64,000 nucleotides of DNA from Proteles cristata cristata (Eukaryota > Chordata > Mammalia > Carnivora > Hyaenidae): contig JAESUZ010004821.1 in assembly GCA_017311185.1 (NCBI GenBank), positions 226,501 to 290,500 on the forward strand. The letters are read 5' to 3'. The notes beneath the pieces are model-generated. The model made no database searches. It was not told the DNA's origin and saw only the letters and a program-made list of their open reading frames with translations. A program made the position numbers and the translations under genes. This document shows, one piece after another, positions 33,714 to 44,696 of this stretch (positions within the stretch are counted from its first letter, which is position 1; each line of letters starts with the position of its first letter).

Positions 33714-34197
33714 ACTGGAAGTAAGTGAATAATAATTGCTCTACTTATGGATGCAAAACACCTATGAAATGGAATTGGAATGTGGTGTTACAGACATACA
33801 AACAGAAACCAAGTCATAGTTTCAAGTACATACATAATCAAGTATTTTTTATACACACGACACAGGCATTCATAATTTGCTAAACCTTTAAACATGATTA
33901 ATTATGCAGCACCAGGATTCCCCCAGGACCACGTGCTTAACTGAAGAACAAAATTCTCTTGTATCACAAGTCTTCCCCTCTGTCCAGGCACCATGTGTCA
34001 ATACTTGTCTCCCCATATTTGTCTGAATATCAAAAGGTAAGTAAAATGGTTTTAAAACTATGCGGGACAAGGTGTTAGATTTAGCAAGGAGCTCAACCCT
34101 GGCTGCCCTTTAGAATCAAGTAGGAAGCTTTTTAAAAGAATTCCTGTCTAGATATTTTCCAATACTATTTAAATCAGAGTGTTTTTAAGGTCAGCCA
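33714..34197. other. Unique non-coding stretch
   Basis: No gene or repeat recognised. The 60-codon minus frame at 33888-34070 is unsupported. Confidence 0.4.
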
Positions 34198-34213
34198 GGG
34201 CATCAGTATTTAA

Positions 34214-34391
34214 AAAATATTTTTTCAATCTTTTTTTATTTTTGAGAGAGTGAGAGAGACAGAATCTGAAGGAGGCTCCCGGCTCTGAGCTGTCAGCACA
34301 GAGCCTGACATGGGGCTCAAACTCAGGAATCATGAGTTCATGACCTGAGCTGAAGTTGGATGCTTAACGGACTGAGCCACCCAGGTGCCCC
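34214..34391 (-). mobile_element. Feliform tRNA-Lys SINE
   Basis: Minus-strand copy with a shortened purine run (tgagagagtgagagagacag), the 'ctgagctgtcagcacagagc' middle and the head ggggcacctgggtggctcag at the right. Flanks gggcatcagtatttaa (34198-34213) and gggcattggaatttttaa (34393-34410) are related. Confidence 0.92.
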
Positions 34392-34679
34392 TGGGCATTG
34401 GAATTTTTAAGATTCCTGGTGATTCTATTATGCACTGGTGGTTGAAAGCCACTCTACATTGTCAAATGCATTTAATTGACACAGCAATAACCAGGATGTG
34501 CCTTTCTCGTATCCTTCCAGTCAATTAAAAATGTCAGAAAATTCAGTTAGCTTTACAAGCAAAGCAAACAGGCAAAGACAACAGAAAAACAAACAAAAAA
34601 TCCCCACAAAAACAAACAAAACAACCCACCCCAGACAGAGTTCACCCATGTATACATGGATAATAAAATTACTTAGCAT

Positions 34680-34850
34680 TAGAACTGAAGGGGGATTTGG
34701 AGGCCATATGCCACTTCTGCGAACATACAGGTAAGAAAGTCAGGTTCAGAACTGGAATACATCAGCTCAGGTCCCACAACAAGTGAATGGCAGACCCAAG
34801 TGACAGATAACAATTCCAGGTCTGAGGACAATGTGTGTGGCCTTGTCCTT
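34680..34850 (-). mobile_element. Probable MIR fragment
   Basis: aggtaagaaagtcaggttca, tcccacaacaagtgaatggc, agacccaagtgacagataac and attccaggtctgagg follow the reverse-strand MIR core and tRNA-like order, diverged. Confidence 0.45.
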
Positions 34851-34951
34851 TCAACAGACGTTGCTATCTGCCTGAATCATATTCCAGACACTACGTGAGG
34901 CACAGGGAGAGAAAAAGAAACCACCTACTGGAGCTGCCCTGAAAGGTTTTT

Positions 34952-35042
34952 AAGATCATCTCTATACCCAGCCAAGGGCTTGAACCCACAACCTTGAGAT
35001 CAAGGATCAGTGGCTCTCCCAATTAAACCATTCAGGCACCCC
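34952..35042 (-). mobile_element. Short-type carnivore tRNA-Lys SINE
   Basis: Minus-strand copy of about 90 bp with no CT-rich half: agatcatctctatacccagc, ggcttgaacccacaaccttg and ccattcaggcacccc. The duplication is tgccctgaaaggtttt (34935-34950) and tgccctgaagagtttt (35043-35058), two mismatches. It is the second member of the older short family. Confidence 0.85.
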
Positions 35043-35088
35043 TGCCCTGAAGAGTTTTAGAGTTGGTGAAGAAGACAGAATGGAAAGA

Positions 35089-35114
35089 ACACACACACAC
35101 ACACACACACACAC
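35089..35114 (+). repeat. (AC)n microsatellite
   Basis: About 13 uninterrupted AC units. Confidence 0.96.
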
Positions 35115-35117
35115 TGA

Positions 35118-35208
35118 AACAACAGCAAAGGTAGAAAACATTCTATGCCAGGTTCTGCTCTAAGCAGCTTAGATGAACTCTCTCAACTAATCCTCACGAT
35201 GATTTAGA
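35118..35208 (-). mobile_element. MIR, left piece of an interrupted copy
   Basis: aaggtagaaaacattctatg, ccaggttctgctctaagcag and caactaatcctcacgatgat form the 3' end of a reverse-strand MIR. The remainder continues after the intervening element, at about 35493. Confidence 0.65.
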
Positions 35209-35209
35209 G

Positions 35210-35350
35210 CAATATGTTTCAAACTTCAACATGAATAAAAATCATGGGCAGACCTCATTAAAATGCAGGTTCTGATCCAGTAGTTCTGTGGTGGAGCTTA
35301 GGAGCCAACATTTCTAGCAAGCTCCCTGGTGGTGCAGCAGTGGTTCATCC
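35210..35350 (+). mobile_element. MER5A-like hAT-Charlie fragment
   Basis: Phrases tttcaaacttcaacatgaat, aaaatgcaggttctgatcca, gtagttctgtggtggagctt and caacatttctagcaagctcc match MER5A in order. It is a non-autonomous DNA transposon relic and appears to split a MIR. Confidence 0.68.
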
Positions 35351-35492
35351 TTGGACCATTCCTCGAGTGCGGTGCTTGGATGGGGATTCCCAAATGCAAG
35401 CAAGTTAGATTCCTCGGGGTGGGGAGAATGAAACAGGCTGGTTCCTGGCCCTCTGAATTCTTTAATGGGAGGGAGAGCCATCGGCTTTCAAG

Positions 35493-35645
35493 TAATAACA
35501 CTCCCATTTCACAAGTCAAAAGCCTGAAGCTTCTAAACAGACAAGGAATTGCCAAGGTCACAGGGCTAAGAAGTGATAGGTTTGGTATTCAACCGCGGAA
35601 ATTAAGGTGATGAGCCCATAGTCACAGCCACTCACCGATGCTCTG
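35493..35645 (-). mobile_element. MIR, right piece of an interrupted copy
   Basis: aacactcccatttcacaagt, caaggtcacagggctaagaa and gtgataggtttggtattcaa continue the MIR begun at 35118 (core, then tRNA-like region). Confidence 0.65.
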
Positions 35646-38296
35646 TTCTATGACACTGGAGCGTTGGGTTTTTAGTCAAAAAATGATGATACTACGTATC
35701 ATCGTTTTTGACTGGGGCTAGCTTGTATTTTTTATTGGTGGGCAGACAACAAAACCATCTTCCTCAACTCTGAAAACATAAGGAAATATTCCCATCAAAG
35801 GCATATGGGCTTATTGCCCTCTCTGTGGGAGATGAGAATGGGAAACCCCAGGATGGTGGTGGTTCGTTGAGGGGTAAAATATGAGTTCCAGAGAACACTT
35901 TATTTAGCAACATCCTGTTTTGCCTTCATCATTTCACAGAAAACTGCAGATTATCTAATTGGCTAATCACACTGAAGAACCAATTTTCTTATGAATCTAC
36001 TGACTTACAGACAAATCCTCATAGACGACCACTAAAGAAGAGCCCATCCAACTGTTGAAGACATTGTGCGCAATAATGGGAGACTTTCAACCCCAGCACC
36101 ACAAAGAAACAAATACCAAATAACATGATGTTTCTCCCCTCAGTCCCCTAAGAGAATGACATATGTGTGACTTAGCCCATTTTCATTGCAAGATGTGCTA
36201 ACATAGACAAATTTCTGTCACAAAAGCATAAAGAAATATCTTCTCCATGTCATTTGAAACTTTTAAAACATGAAAACCTAAGAATGTAAGGTTTTAATTT
36301 CACATAAGACAGTTCACTCTTCAAGTAATAAGGAAACAATTCTTGGAATTAGAAAACTAATAAATTCTTCCAAAAATTCTTTTCTGTTAGCCTCAGGGTC
36401 TCATCTATCAGCCTCTAATGAGTACAGAATGAAAACGTACGTGTCCAGCCCAACTACTATTCTCGTGAGATCTGATTTGCACGAATCTCCAGAGAAGGTA
36501 ACATTTCCAGCTGGTACAGAGAGAAGTGCTCCTGAAACCCAAGGTGACCTCACCCAAATTTAACTTATGCTTTGTGCTTGTGATTTAACTGATGAGCTCT
36601 GTGTTTATGATTTAACTGATGAGATTCTATCTCAGCTCTCAAGATAACATTTGAACTTAAAAAAATGTATATATTTACCAACTTTCATTTAGCTAGGCAT
36701 GAGTTGTCCAAAAATATTATCCCCACAGAAATACAATCTTCTCTATTTTCCCCCTTGGGTATTAGTTTGGTGAAAACATAATTAGAGTCCAATGAGAAAC
36801 AATAGTAAGTTTTCTTTGCAACTTGACTACTGCTTTTATTTTTTTCATTCTTTCTAACTATTTGCTAAAAGATACATTGAAAAAAACATTTGGGTAAGAG
36901 TTAAAAACAAAAGTTTCATCTTTCAGCAACAATGACCACTAAAGAGGTAATGATCAACTAGAATGACTTCGAAATGTCAGTGAATAAGCCAATTAAAGGA
37001 AAAGCAAAAGACACTTTTGTAAAGACACACAGGCATGCTGGAAACTCCACTATATCTGTAATTGGTTTCCTGTACTCTAACATTAAGTGCAATGTTTTTG
37101 GACCTTCTGAAGACTCAGAAATTTCCTGTTCTGGCCAAGATGGCGTCATCCCATGCTTCTGTGTGCCCTGCTATACAACTAGGAAACCCTGGGCATGACA
37201 AAACAATAAACACAGAAAGTCTCTGAAAGGTAGAAAGACAAAAGTGGGCTGCCAAGGTACATTGGAACTTGAAGAACAACGTAGCATTGAGTCTACTGTT
37301 TTTGTTATCGCCTCCCATACATCCCAACAGGGCAATGTGGAAGGGCCAACCCAGAACATACAAACAGCATAAACAGAAAACATCCAAGGAAGCGCCAGTC
37401 CCCTGGCTAAAAGACTGGAAGGTCTTTGGTTTAGCAACGAAAAACCTTTTTAACAATATTCATTCTGAGGGCCCCTGCCTCTAGAAGGTTCTGAGGGGTG
37501 GCAACATGGCCTGGTAAAACCGTAGGGGTAGTGGCCCTACCCTTGAAGATTGCTGTGAGGAAATGGCAGCCCTGATGATCTCCAAATTGATTCTAGGTCA
37601 TTCTTCCCTTTTCCTGAAGAGTAGTGCATATTCTTCACACCTGAACAGCTCTACGGTCCCATCTTATAGTGGCCAATAAAGTCGACATCCTCTTGTTATT
37701 TGATCCCATTCCCCCACCCCTTCAGTTTAAACCAGAAATGTTTGTGTCTGTACTGTCCTGCAATCTCTTTATCACATGATAGTCCAACAGCATTCTTGAT
37801 GATCTCTTCAGAACACATTCTCTCCCTTTTGCAATATGCATAGGCTGAGAGTTTTCAAATCTTAAAATTCTGGTTTCTCTTTGCTTCACAATGCCTTCTT
37901 CAATTCATCTCTCTTTTCTCATATTTTACTCTAAATAAGCAGGAGGACCCAAGCCTCGCCTTCAATACTTTGCCTAGAAATCTCTGCTAAATATCCAATT
38001 TCATTGCTACCAAGTTCAACTCTCCATGAAACTATAGAACACAATTCAGCCAAGTCCTTTGCCACTTTGTAAAAAGGATGACTTTTCCTCCAATTTTCAA
38101 TGGACTGTTCTTCATTTCCATCAGAGATCTCACAAGAATCGTCTTTAACATCTTCTTTCTTCCAACAATCTGTAAGTAGTTATTTAAGTATTCCCCAAGA
38201 AGATGGAAGCCTTCCCTCCAACTCTCTACTTTTCTTTTGGAACCTTCACTGGAATTACATTGAGAGTTCATATTTCCACCAACAGTCACTTCATGG
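35646..38296. other. Mostly unique non-coding stretch
   Basis: No gene recognised. The opposite-strand frames at 36958-37484 (up to 113 codons, minus) overlap fully and share no domain I recognise. ccaagatggcgtc at 37135-37147 is a YY1-like site such as begins many LINE-1 5' ends, but no LINE-1 body follows that I can confirm. Confidence 0.45.
36581..36623 (+). repeat. Partial tandem duplication
   Basis: The segment tgatttaactgatgag followed by ctctgtgttta is repeated (second copy tgatttaactgatgag then attct), giving a 27 bp period over about 1.6 copies. Confidence 0.85.
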
Positions 38297-38312
38297 TAAT
38301 CTAGGCTTTTTC

Positions 38313-38540
38313 TTTTCTTTTTTTTTTTAAATGTTTTTTTTTATTTATTTCTAGGAGAGAGAGACAGCGTGAGCAGGGGAGAGAGAGAGAGGGAGTCACA
38401 GACTGAAACAGGCTCCAGGCTCTGAGCTGGCAGTCAGCACAGAGCCCGACGCGAGGCTCGAACCCACGAACCGCGAGATCATGACCTAAGCGAAAGTCGG
38501 AAAGTCGGATGCTTAACCGACTAAGCCACCCAGGTGCCCC
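38313..38540 (-). mobile_element. Young-subfamily feliform SINE with 8 bp internal duplication
   Basis: Minus-strand copy with the diagnostic ttatttctaggagagagaga, ctggcagtcagcacagagcc and gacctaagcgaaagtcgg motifs. aaagtcgg is duplicated at 38493-38500 and 38501-38508, next to the A-box. The 16 bp duplication taatctaggctttttc is perfect (38297-38312 and 38541-38556). CpG sites are mostly retained. Confidence 0.97.
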
Positions 38541-38654
38541 TAATCTAGGCTTTTTCTAGCATGTCAGAAGTTCTCCAGCCTCTTTGGTTCTAAAGCCACT
38601 TGCACATTCTTAGATATTTGCTACAGCAGCATAGTACTTCATGGTACTAAAACC

Positions 38655-38850
38655 AGTATTAATCTTCTTGCCTTGACATAGAAAAATACCGCATACTGTG
38701 GCTTAGACAACAGAGATTTATATTCTCCTTTTGGAGTTAGAAGTCTGAGATCAAGTTTTCAGCAGGGTTTGATTTCTGGTAAGAACTCTTTTCCTGTGCT
38801 GTGTCCACATATGGTCTTTCTTCTGTGTCTTCATATAAATGTTCTCTTGC
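38655..38850 (-). mobile_element. ERVL-MaLR LTR fragment
   Basis: Reverse-strand MaLR landmarks: aaaataccgcatactgtggc, ttagacaacagagatttata, tagaagtctgagatcaagtt, gcagggtttgatttctggta and tgtgctgtgtccacatatgg. Only the 3' half of the LTR is present. It runs into a CT-rich stretch and poly-A at 38833-38894. Confidence 0.72.
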
Positions 38851-38894
38851 TCGCTCGCTCTCTCTCTCACTCACTCTCTTTTCAAAAAAAAAAA

Positions 38895-39225
38895 GTTTGT
38901 AAATTTCCCAAATTTGATGAAAGACATAAACCTACACATTCAAGATACTTAGTAAACTCAGTAAACCCAAAGAGATCCACGCCAATAAATATCACAATTA
39001 AACTTCTGAAAATTAAAGACAAGGAAAAAATCTTGAAAGCAGTCAGGGACAGATGACATATTACTCACAGGACACCAATTCCAGTGTCAGTGAATTTCTC
39101 ATTAGAAACAACTGAAGTCGAAGGAAGTGCCGCAGCATTTTTCAAGTATTGAAAGAAAGGAACTGTTTGGTGCACACACAATCCCTTTAAGGACCAAGGA
39201 GAAATGAAAAAAACCTTAAGAGGAG
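38895..39225 (+). mobile_element. LINE-1 ORF1 C-terminal remnant
   Basis: The plus-strand frame at 38769-39056 contains the conserved L1 ORF1p signature read as ITIKLLKIKDKEKILKAVRD (about 38992-39051). Downstream DNA continues the ORF1 order (ttactcacaggacaccaatt, then ctcattagaaacaactgaag, then aagtattgaaagaaaggaac) but in broken frames. This is a dead fragment of an old L1 or HAL1 element. Confidence 0.78.
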
Positions 39226-39926
39226 GAAAATATAAGAAAATTTTTTGCTACCACAAACTATAGATGGAGTTTTCCCTGCTTTATTCTACTTTTTATGATC
39301 ATTCTTTATGTTTGTTGTTACCTTCTCCTTACAATTATCACATTACAAGGAGTCAGAGTTCCAAAGGAGTCCTTCAGGTCACCTTATATTTTGTATAGTA
39401 AACACCTGTTTCATTTCCAGAACAACCACATGACAAAAATGATGCATAAGTGAATTATTTGGACTGCTTCTTAGAACTTCCTCTCCTCACAAACACACTG
39501 CAGCCTTTGAAGTGAAATCTTTGGTGTGTAGATTGGAAATGTTATAATCTTAAAGGTTAATCTAGAAAGAATACTTAGGATTCTAAAATATAACAGAATT
39601 TGTTTTTTAATTTGTTTGAACATTGCTCATGCGATCCTTCAAGAATTAAGACTTGTGCTTAGCAAGGACAAAATATGTACTGGGAGGTACTTGGAGAGGA
39701 GGTAAGGTTCCCACACATGTGGTTAGTGGGAATGCGAGACAAATGACCAGGAGCAAGTCACCTAGGTCAGGACAGAGCATCTATACATGAACTTAAACCT
39801 GAGCAAAACAGGAAGTCCAGAAGGGAAGATGTAGATGTACTTAAAGGCTATTAGGGTTTAGCTTAGCTCCGATGGCAACCCCCTCCATCCTTACACATGA
39901 GAACACACACACCATGACTTTTACCT

Positions 39927-39969
<43 letters not shown>

Positions 39970-40523
39970 AGACTGCCAACTTCCTTCAAGGAGATACAGC
40001 CAAAGAGAAATGCTATTTTAATCTCCCTTTCTGTCTAGTCTCTGAGAAAACCTATTATAACCAGGAAAACATATTCTTCCTAACCCTCTCGACCCTGTTC
40101 TAAAGGAGAAGAAAAGCCACCCTAAGCTTTTCTAGAGTCTGGACTTAAGAGCTCATGAGGCCGTCCGTGCCTGCTGGGAACTGGCGTCACTCCCCTGCTC
40201 TGCCTGCATCGGCCATGGCAACCGACTAGCTCTTCTTCTTAAAAACACTCAACATTTTTATTATATTCCGGGATCCAAGCAAGAGGTGGCACCTTTCCTG
40301 AAGCCTCTTCATAGAGTCTTCATGATGTCACAGGACATCAGGATCAAAGGTACTAGGCTGGGATCCACCCTAGAAACTGCATCATAGTCTCTTCTCATGG
40401 AGCTTATGAAGCACTTGGGGTAGACAGTGGCAGGGCCAGAGATGAGTTATGTGCCTCCTGGGAGTGTGGAGCCACCTGAGCCTTGCAGGTTGTAACAGCA
40501 GACACCACAATAGGCCCTAAAAC
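39226..40523. other. Unique non-coding stretch
   Basis: No gene recognised. Contains the CA microsatellite listed separately. Confidence 0.45.
39929..39967 (+). repeat. (CA)n microsatellite
   Basis: An imperfect start (catacacatacac) is followed by about 13 pure CA units. Confidence 0.95.
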
Positions 40524-40695
40524 CAGTGGTTCTCAACGTGTGGTCCCTGCACCAGCATCCTTGGTGTCCCTCGGGAACCTGCTAGAAATATAACGAGTAC
40601 CTGTGCCACTCACCAGACATCTGAATGAGAAACTAGGTTTGGATCCGGTTTTAACAAGCCTGCAGGTGTTACTGATGGGGCTTTAAGAGCCACTG
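40524..40695. mobile_element. MER5A/MER5B-like hAT element, near complete
   Basis: Terminal inverted repeats cagtggttctca at the left and taagagccactg at the right (10 of 12 positions pair) enclose 172 bp with MER5-type interior (gtggtccctgcaccagcatc, gaacctgctagaaatataac, catctgaatgagaaactagg). A convincing 8 bp target duplication is not visible. Non-coding, non-autonomous relic. Confidence 0.75.
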
Positions 40696-42084
40696 GCAAG
40701 TTTTCCCACACTGGCCTCACCAGAAGGATCACAGGGGAGGCCTCTTGATGATACGGACCCCTTGACAAAATCTCATCATGTATACTTCTGGGCAGGACAC
40801 GGGAATGTGCGTTTTCACGAGTGTTTTCAGTGATTTTTACCAGCATAAGCTCATCTGAGGATATTGCTCCTTCTTTCTGTGAAAACGTACCCTTTTTTGG
40901 TAATTACCTGTGTTCGGCAACATTCACTCACTCATAGTTAAGAAATATTTATTGTTCTTTTTACTTAGAAGAAACATTTAACAAAGTGTTGAAGTGTGCT
41001 TTCTTCCGTTACCAAATATGATTGGTTACCATTACCCGACCCTGTGATTTTTTCTTTACTGTGTGGGAAGAAAGGAAAAACTCATAGGAGCTGTTTTCTC
41101 CAAGTTCTCCAGGAAGAGAATTGGGTCACAGACAGCTGGGCCATGTGTCTCTTCAACCCGATGGGACTTAGAGCAAAGGAAAGGTATTTTGAAAAGATCT
41201 AGTCTTAAAGGAATATATATTCTGAGACTTCGAATCATTTCACCCATCGCTTGAGAAAAAGATAAAAGAAAGCTTACCTTCAGACTGAGCCAAAATGACT
41301 CTTCAACCAAAATAACAATTCAGAGTCTATTATCCAAACTCCTCTTGTCTTGGTGAAAATTTTATAAATGTCTCAACTGCAAAAAGACTCTTATCTCTTT
41401 CTTTGTTATACTCTCTGAAGATCCATTTCCCAACTGTATGTTTTGCCAGATAAGTACAAATTCAGAGAAAAGGTAATGGTCAGCACCATGTGCTAATGAA
41501 TCTAAGCCAGAAATAAAATTACACTCGTTTAAATATTTTTAAAAATGAAACATTAAACATACGTAAATATTTGTGGAATATTGATTCTGTCAGTTTACCT
41601 TAACATCAATAAATTATCTAGTTCCTTCAACCCTGCCATCATGGTCCTGGCCTGACTCTGCAAAGGTAGGGTTTATTTCTGCATATATTCTAATACGTGA
41701 GCCTCAGATGTACAGTCACCAGACAGAAGCTTCTGATGATGTTTGCAGTGTTTGGATTTAGAAGACTCTCTCTTGTACAGACGGGGATAACTCTGGGGAC
41801 CCTATCTAGAGGTCCTGTATCCCTGTCACGCAAAAGAGCAGCGTGCAGAGAGAAAGAAAGGATATTGCAAAGTGATGTCAAAACACCAGAGATTTATATG
41901 CAGAAACAATAGCCTGGGAAGAATTTCTTTATCTGAGGGAAGGTAGATGGGCTGTCCCTTTCTCTAGTCGATTGATATCTCTATGAGAGTAAGTTGTCCA
42001 TCCACAACTTCTTGTCCTTCTTAGTTGTTATTGATTTTAGCCACATTTCACTCACTATAAAATGCTTTGTGAGCATTTATATAC
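40696..42084. other. Unique non-coding stretch
   Basis: No gene or repeat recognised. Overlapping 63-84 codon frames at 40996-41310 on both strands are unsupported. Confidence 0.45.
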
Positions 42085-42245
42085 AAGACCAGCCACATAA
42101 TTTGCAAGGCCCAGTGCAAAATAAAAATATGGGGAGTCTTGTTCAAAAAGTTAAGAATTTCAAGATGGCGGCAATGGATCATTAAAGCAAGCACAGGGCC
42201 CTGTGAGCTTGCTCAGTCCTCAGGCCATGATGCTGGCCCTGATGG
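42085..42245 (+). mobile_element. Unclassified interspersed repeat
   Basis: The string of phrases atttgcaaggcccagtgcaa, cttgttcaaaaagttaagaa, caagatggcggcaatggatc and aggccatgatgctggccctg recalls a dispersed mammalian repeat that I cannot name. It includes a strong YY1-type site, caagatggcggc (42161-42172). Confidence 0.4.
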
Positions 42246-43520
42246 CAGTGTACCTCAAACACAGTACTTGCAATGGATGATTTTGTTGTGACAATAAGCC
42301 CTGTCTTTGGGGACACCTTTTAGCATAACCACATGACACTAATAAGACAAGTTACGCAGTATCATTTTCTACCTACCATTGTCAACAGCAAAAGGTTGGA
42401 AAAAGATACCACAGACTGCAATTCCCAGCCCAGTGGGTTAACTGATATGGCAAACTTGGAGTGCATATTATCCGGGAAAAACAATGCAAGAATCAAATCT
42501 GGAAAATGGCATTTGTTCACAGAAGAGCTGGTTATTCAGGAAATTGTGTTATTCTCTCCCATCCTTTGTTTATGTTTGTTTGTTTTCACTAGATGCTTGT
42601 GGGAAATTGCCTTACATTTCAACCAGATGAGACCCTCTATTCTGTTGTATGAAGCCTATAACTTACCATGAAAATGGCATAAAAAGCAAAAGAGGCTTAC
42701 AAAGCACAAATGGAACAAATGTTATTACTTCTATTGGTGTCATTATATACATATTTTACTTATGAATATTTTTGTTAGAATTTCTAACAGAATGGTTCCA
42801 AATGATAACAGGCAAAAGGGGGAAATATTTACCCACAAAAAAATTATGTTTTATGTTGTAGCTTTCATGCTAGTTTTCAAAGAATGAAGTTCTCAAGATT
42901 AATTTTTTGGAATGGGATAGCTGTAGACACAGTTCAAGTTTTTCATCTTACCTTGAATAGGACTGTTTTAAACAAGATTCCCTGTGTCTTTCTGGTATAT
43001 GATGGAGCACTTAGGCATTCTATACCGCATATGTACCCTCAGATCCCCTTTTGACCTAACCATTGCCCAAGCCTCTTGACAGTAGGCAGCTGCTTACAAT
43101 GTCCAGCTCTTGGAAAAGCTCCTTGATGACACAATGGCCTTGCTGAAATTTTAGCTGTGGAAACGGTGTCCAGGGTGATTCTGAAGTGTCATGAAAATTG
43201 GTTTCACCACGTGGATGGTGTCCAGGTGTTCCACAGGCCAGATGAGTAAGGAGGGAACATGAAAAAGGAAAGACCATTCTGGAGCCTGTAAAAAAGTTGT
43301 GTGGAAAGTTTATGGCTCTGTAGCTTTTTATTCCCCCTGAAGAAGAAAGCTGAACCAAGTTTCAGTGAAAAAGTTTTCAACTATCATGTTCTTTTACTCA
43401 TTCATTTATCAAACACTAAACATGCAGTGGGCTCAAGGCACTTTGCACTCTGGGTGGGAAATAAAAAGCAAATACTTTGTCCTAAAACTAATGTCTACTA
43501 CAAGATAAACCAAGAAAAAA
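42246..43520. other. Unique non-coding stretch
   Basis: No repeat recognised. The 112-codon plus frame at 42333-42671 shows no domain that I recognise. Confidence 0.45.
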
Positions 43521-43532
43521 AAAATATATGGA

Positions 43533-43800
43533 GGGGTGCCTGGGTGGCTGAGTTGGTTAAGCATCTGACTTCAGCTCAGGTCATGATCTGTTGGCTCATG
43601 AGTCTGAGCCTCGCATTGAGTGAGCTCGAGTCCCCCATCAGGTGAGCTCAAGTCCTACTTGCTTTGATCAAACACAAGCCCTACTATGAGTGAACCCTGC
43701 TTCTCTCTCTCTCTCTCTCTTTTTCTCTCTCTGCCCCTCATGGGATTCTCTCTCTCCCTTTCTCTCTGTCCTTTGCTCGCTTGTGCTCTCTCTAAAAAAA
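43533..43800 (+). mobile_element. Feliform SINE with rearranged B-box region
   Basis: Normal head (ggggtgcctgggtggctgag) and 3' CT-rich half with short poly-A. Between them, the B-box-like block recurs: gagtctgagcctcgcattga, gagctcgagtcccccatcag, gagctcaagtcctacttgct, then tgatcaaacacaagccctac. About 50 extra bases make it longer than its relatives. Flanks aaatatatggag and agatataaatggag support the edges. Confidence 0.88.
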
Positions 43801-43814
43801 AAGATATAAATGGA

Positions 43815-44218
43815 GAAAGAGCTATGATCAACAAAACTCACAGAGTTGTGAGAAGGGGAGCCATTAGGTAAATACCTAGGCTGAAAGGGCAAGCTGGATT
43901 TAACCAGATGAAGAGGGCCATCCAAGGCAGAGGGACAGGAATGTGCCTGAAAGTTTCAAGCAAGATAGGGGAATGGTGACTGGCCATGGGCCTTTGAAGG
44001 TAAGAAGACGTTGCACTATGGAAGCTTTTAATGCCCCAATAATACTTTTTTTTTAAAAAAAATCTTACCCTGAAATAATGAGACACTATGGAGATATCTC
44101 AAGAACGGGCACCTGAGAATATGTTACAGTCATGATTAGTCCTGGAAAAGGCACAAGCCTACCACATTGAGTGTCAGCTAATATGGACTTAATTAAGAGG
44201 AAAGGGGCCACTCTAGGG
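43815..44218. other. Unique non-coding stretch
   Basis: No repeat or gene recognised. Confidence 0.4.
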
Positions 44219-44379
44219 CAGTGGTTTCCAAAACTTGTCTGCACATCGGAATCTCCTGGGAGAATTTCAAAGTACATGGATGGATCTCACCCCCAGAAGC
44301 TGCCTTGTGGCTGGAGATTTGGAATTGTTACAAGAGCCTCCAGTGATTCTCCTGTGCAAGCAAGTTTAGACCCTATTGC
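44219..44379. mobile_element. MER5A-like hAT fragment
   Basis: Begins at the inverted-repeat end cagtggtttccaaaacttgt, then tctgcacatcggaatctcct, gggagaatttcaaagtacat and tggatctcacccccagaagc in MER5A order. The right terminus is lost or altered (cctattgcctagagg). Confidence 0.72.
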
Positions 44380-44696
44380 CTAGAGGGAAATATAGAATTA
44401 GAAGACACAAAAGTGGAGAAGAAAAACACAGTAAAAGCATTGGTGGAGGAAGAGGGACTGCAAAGGAGAATGAGCAAACATGAAGGCAGATGAGAACGGG
44501 GAAGAGTACTTTCTCCGAAAATGGGGAAGGAAGAGGCAACACGAAGGACACTCAACTAGAGTATAAGGATGAACAAGTAACCACTGGTTTGCCCTTTAGA
44601 AAAACTTGGGTGGTCTGGCCAGGGCAGTTCTAAGTAGGTTCTGGATTGTGTTGGGTTCTAGAGGCAATGGAAAATGGTAAGGTGGAGACTATTTTC

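Noticed and set aside
37115..37456. 113- and 88-codon minus-strand frames
   Set aside because: They overlap each other and plus-strand frames; no recognisable domain or exon signals.
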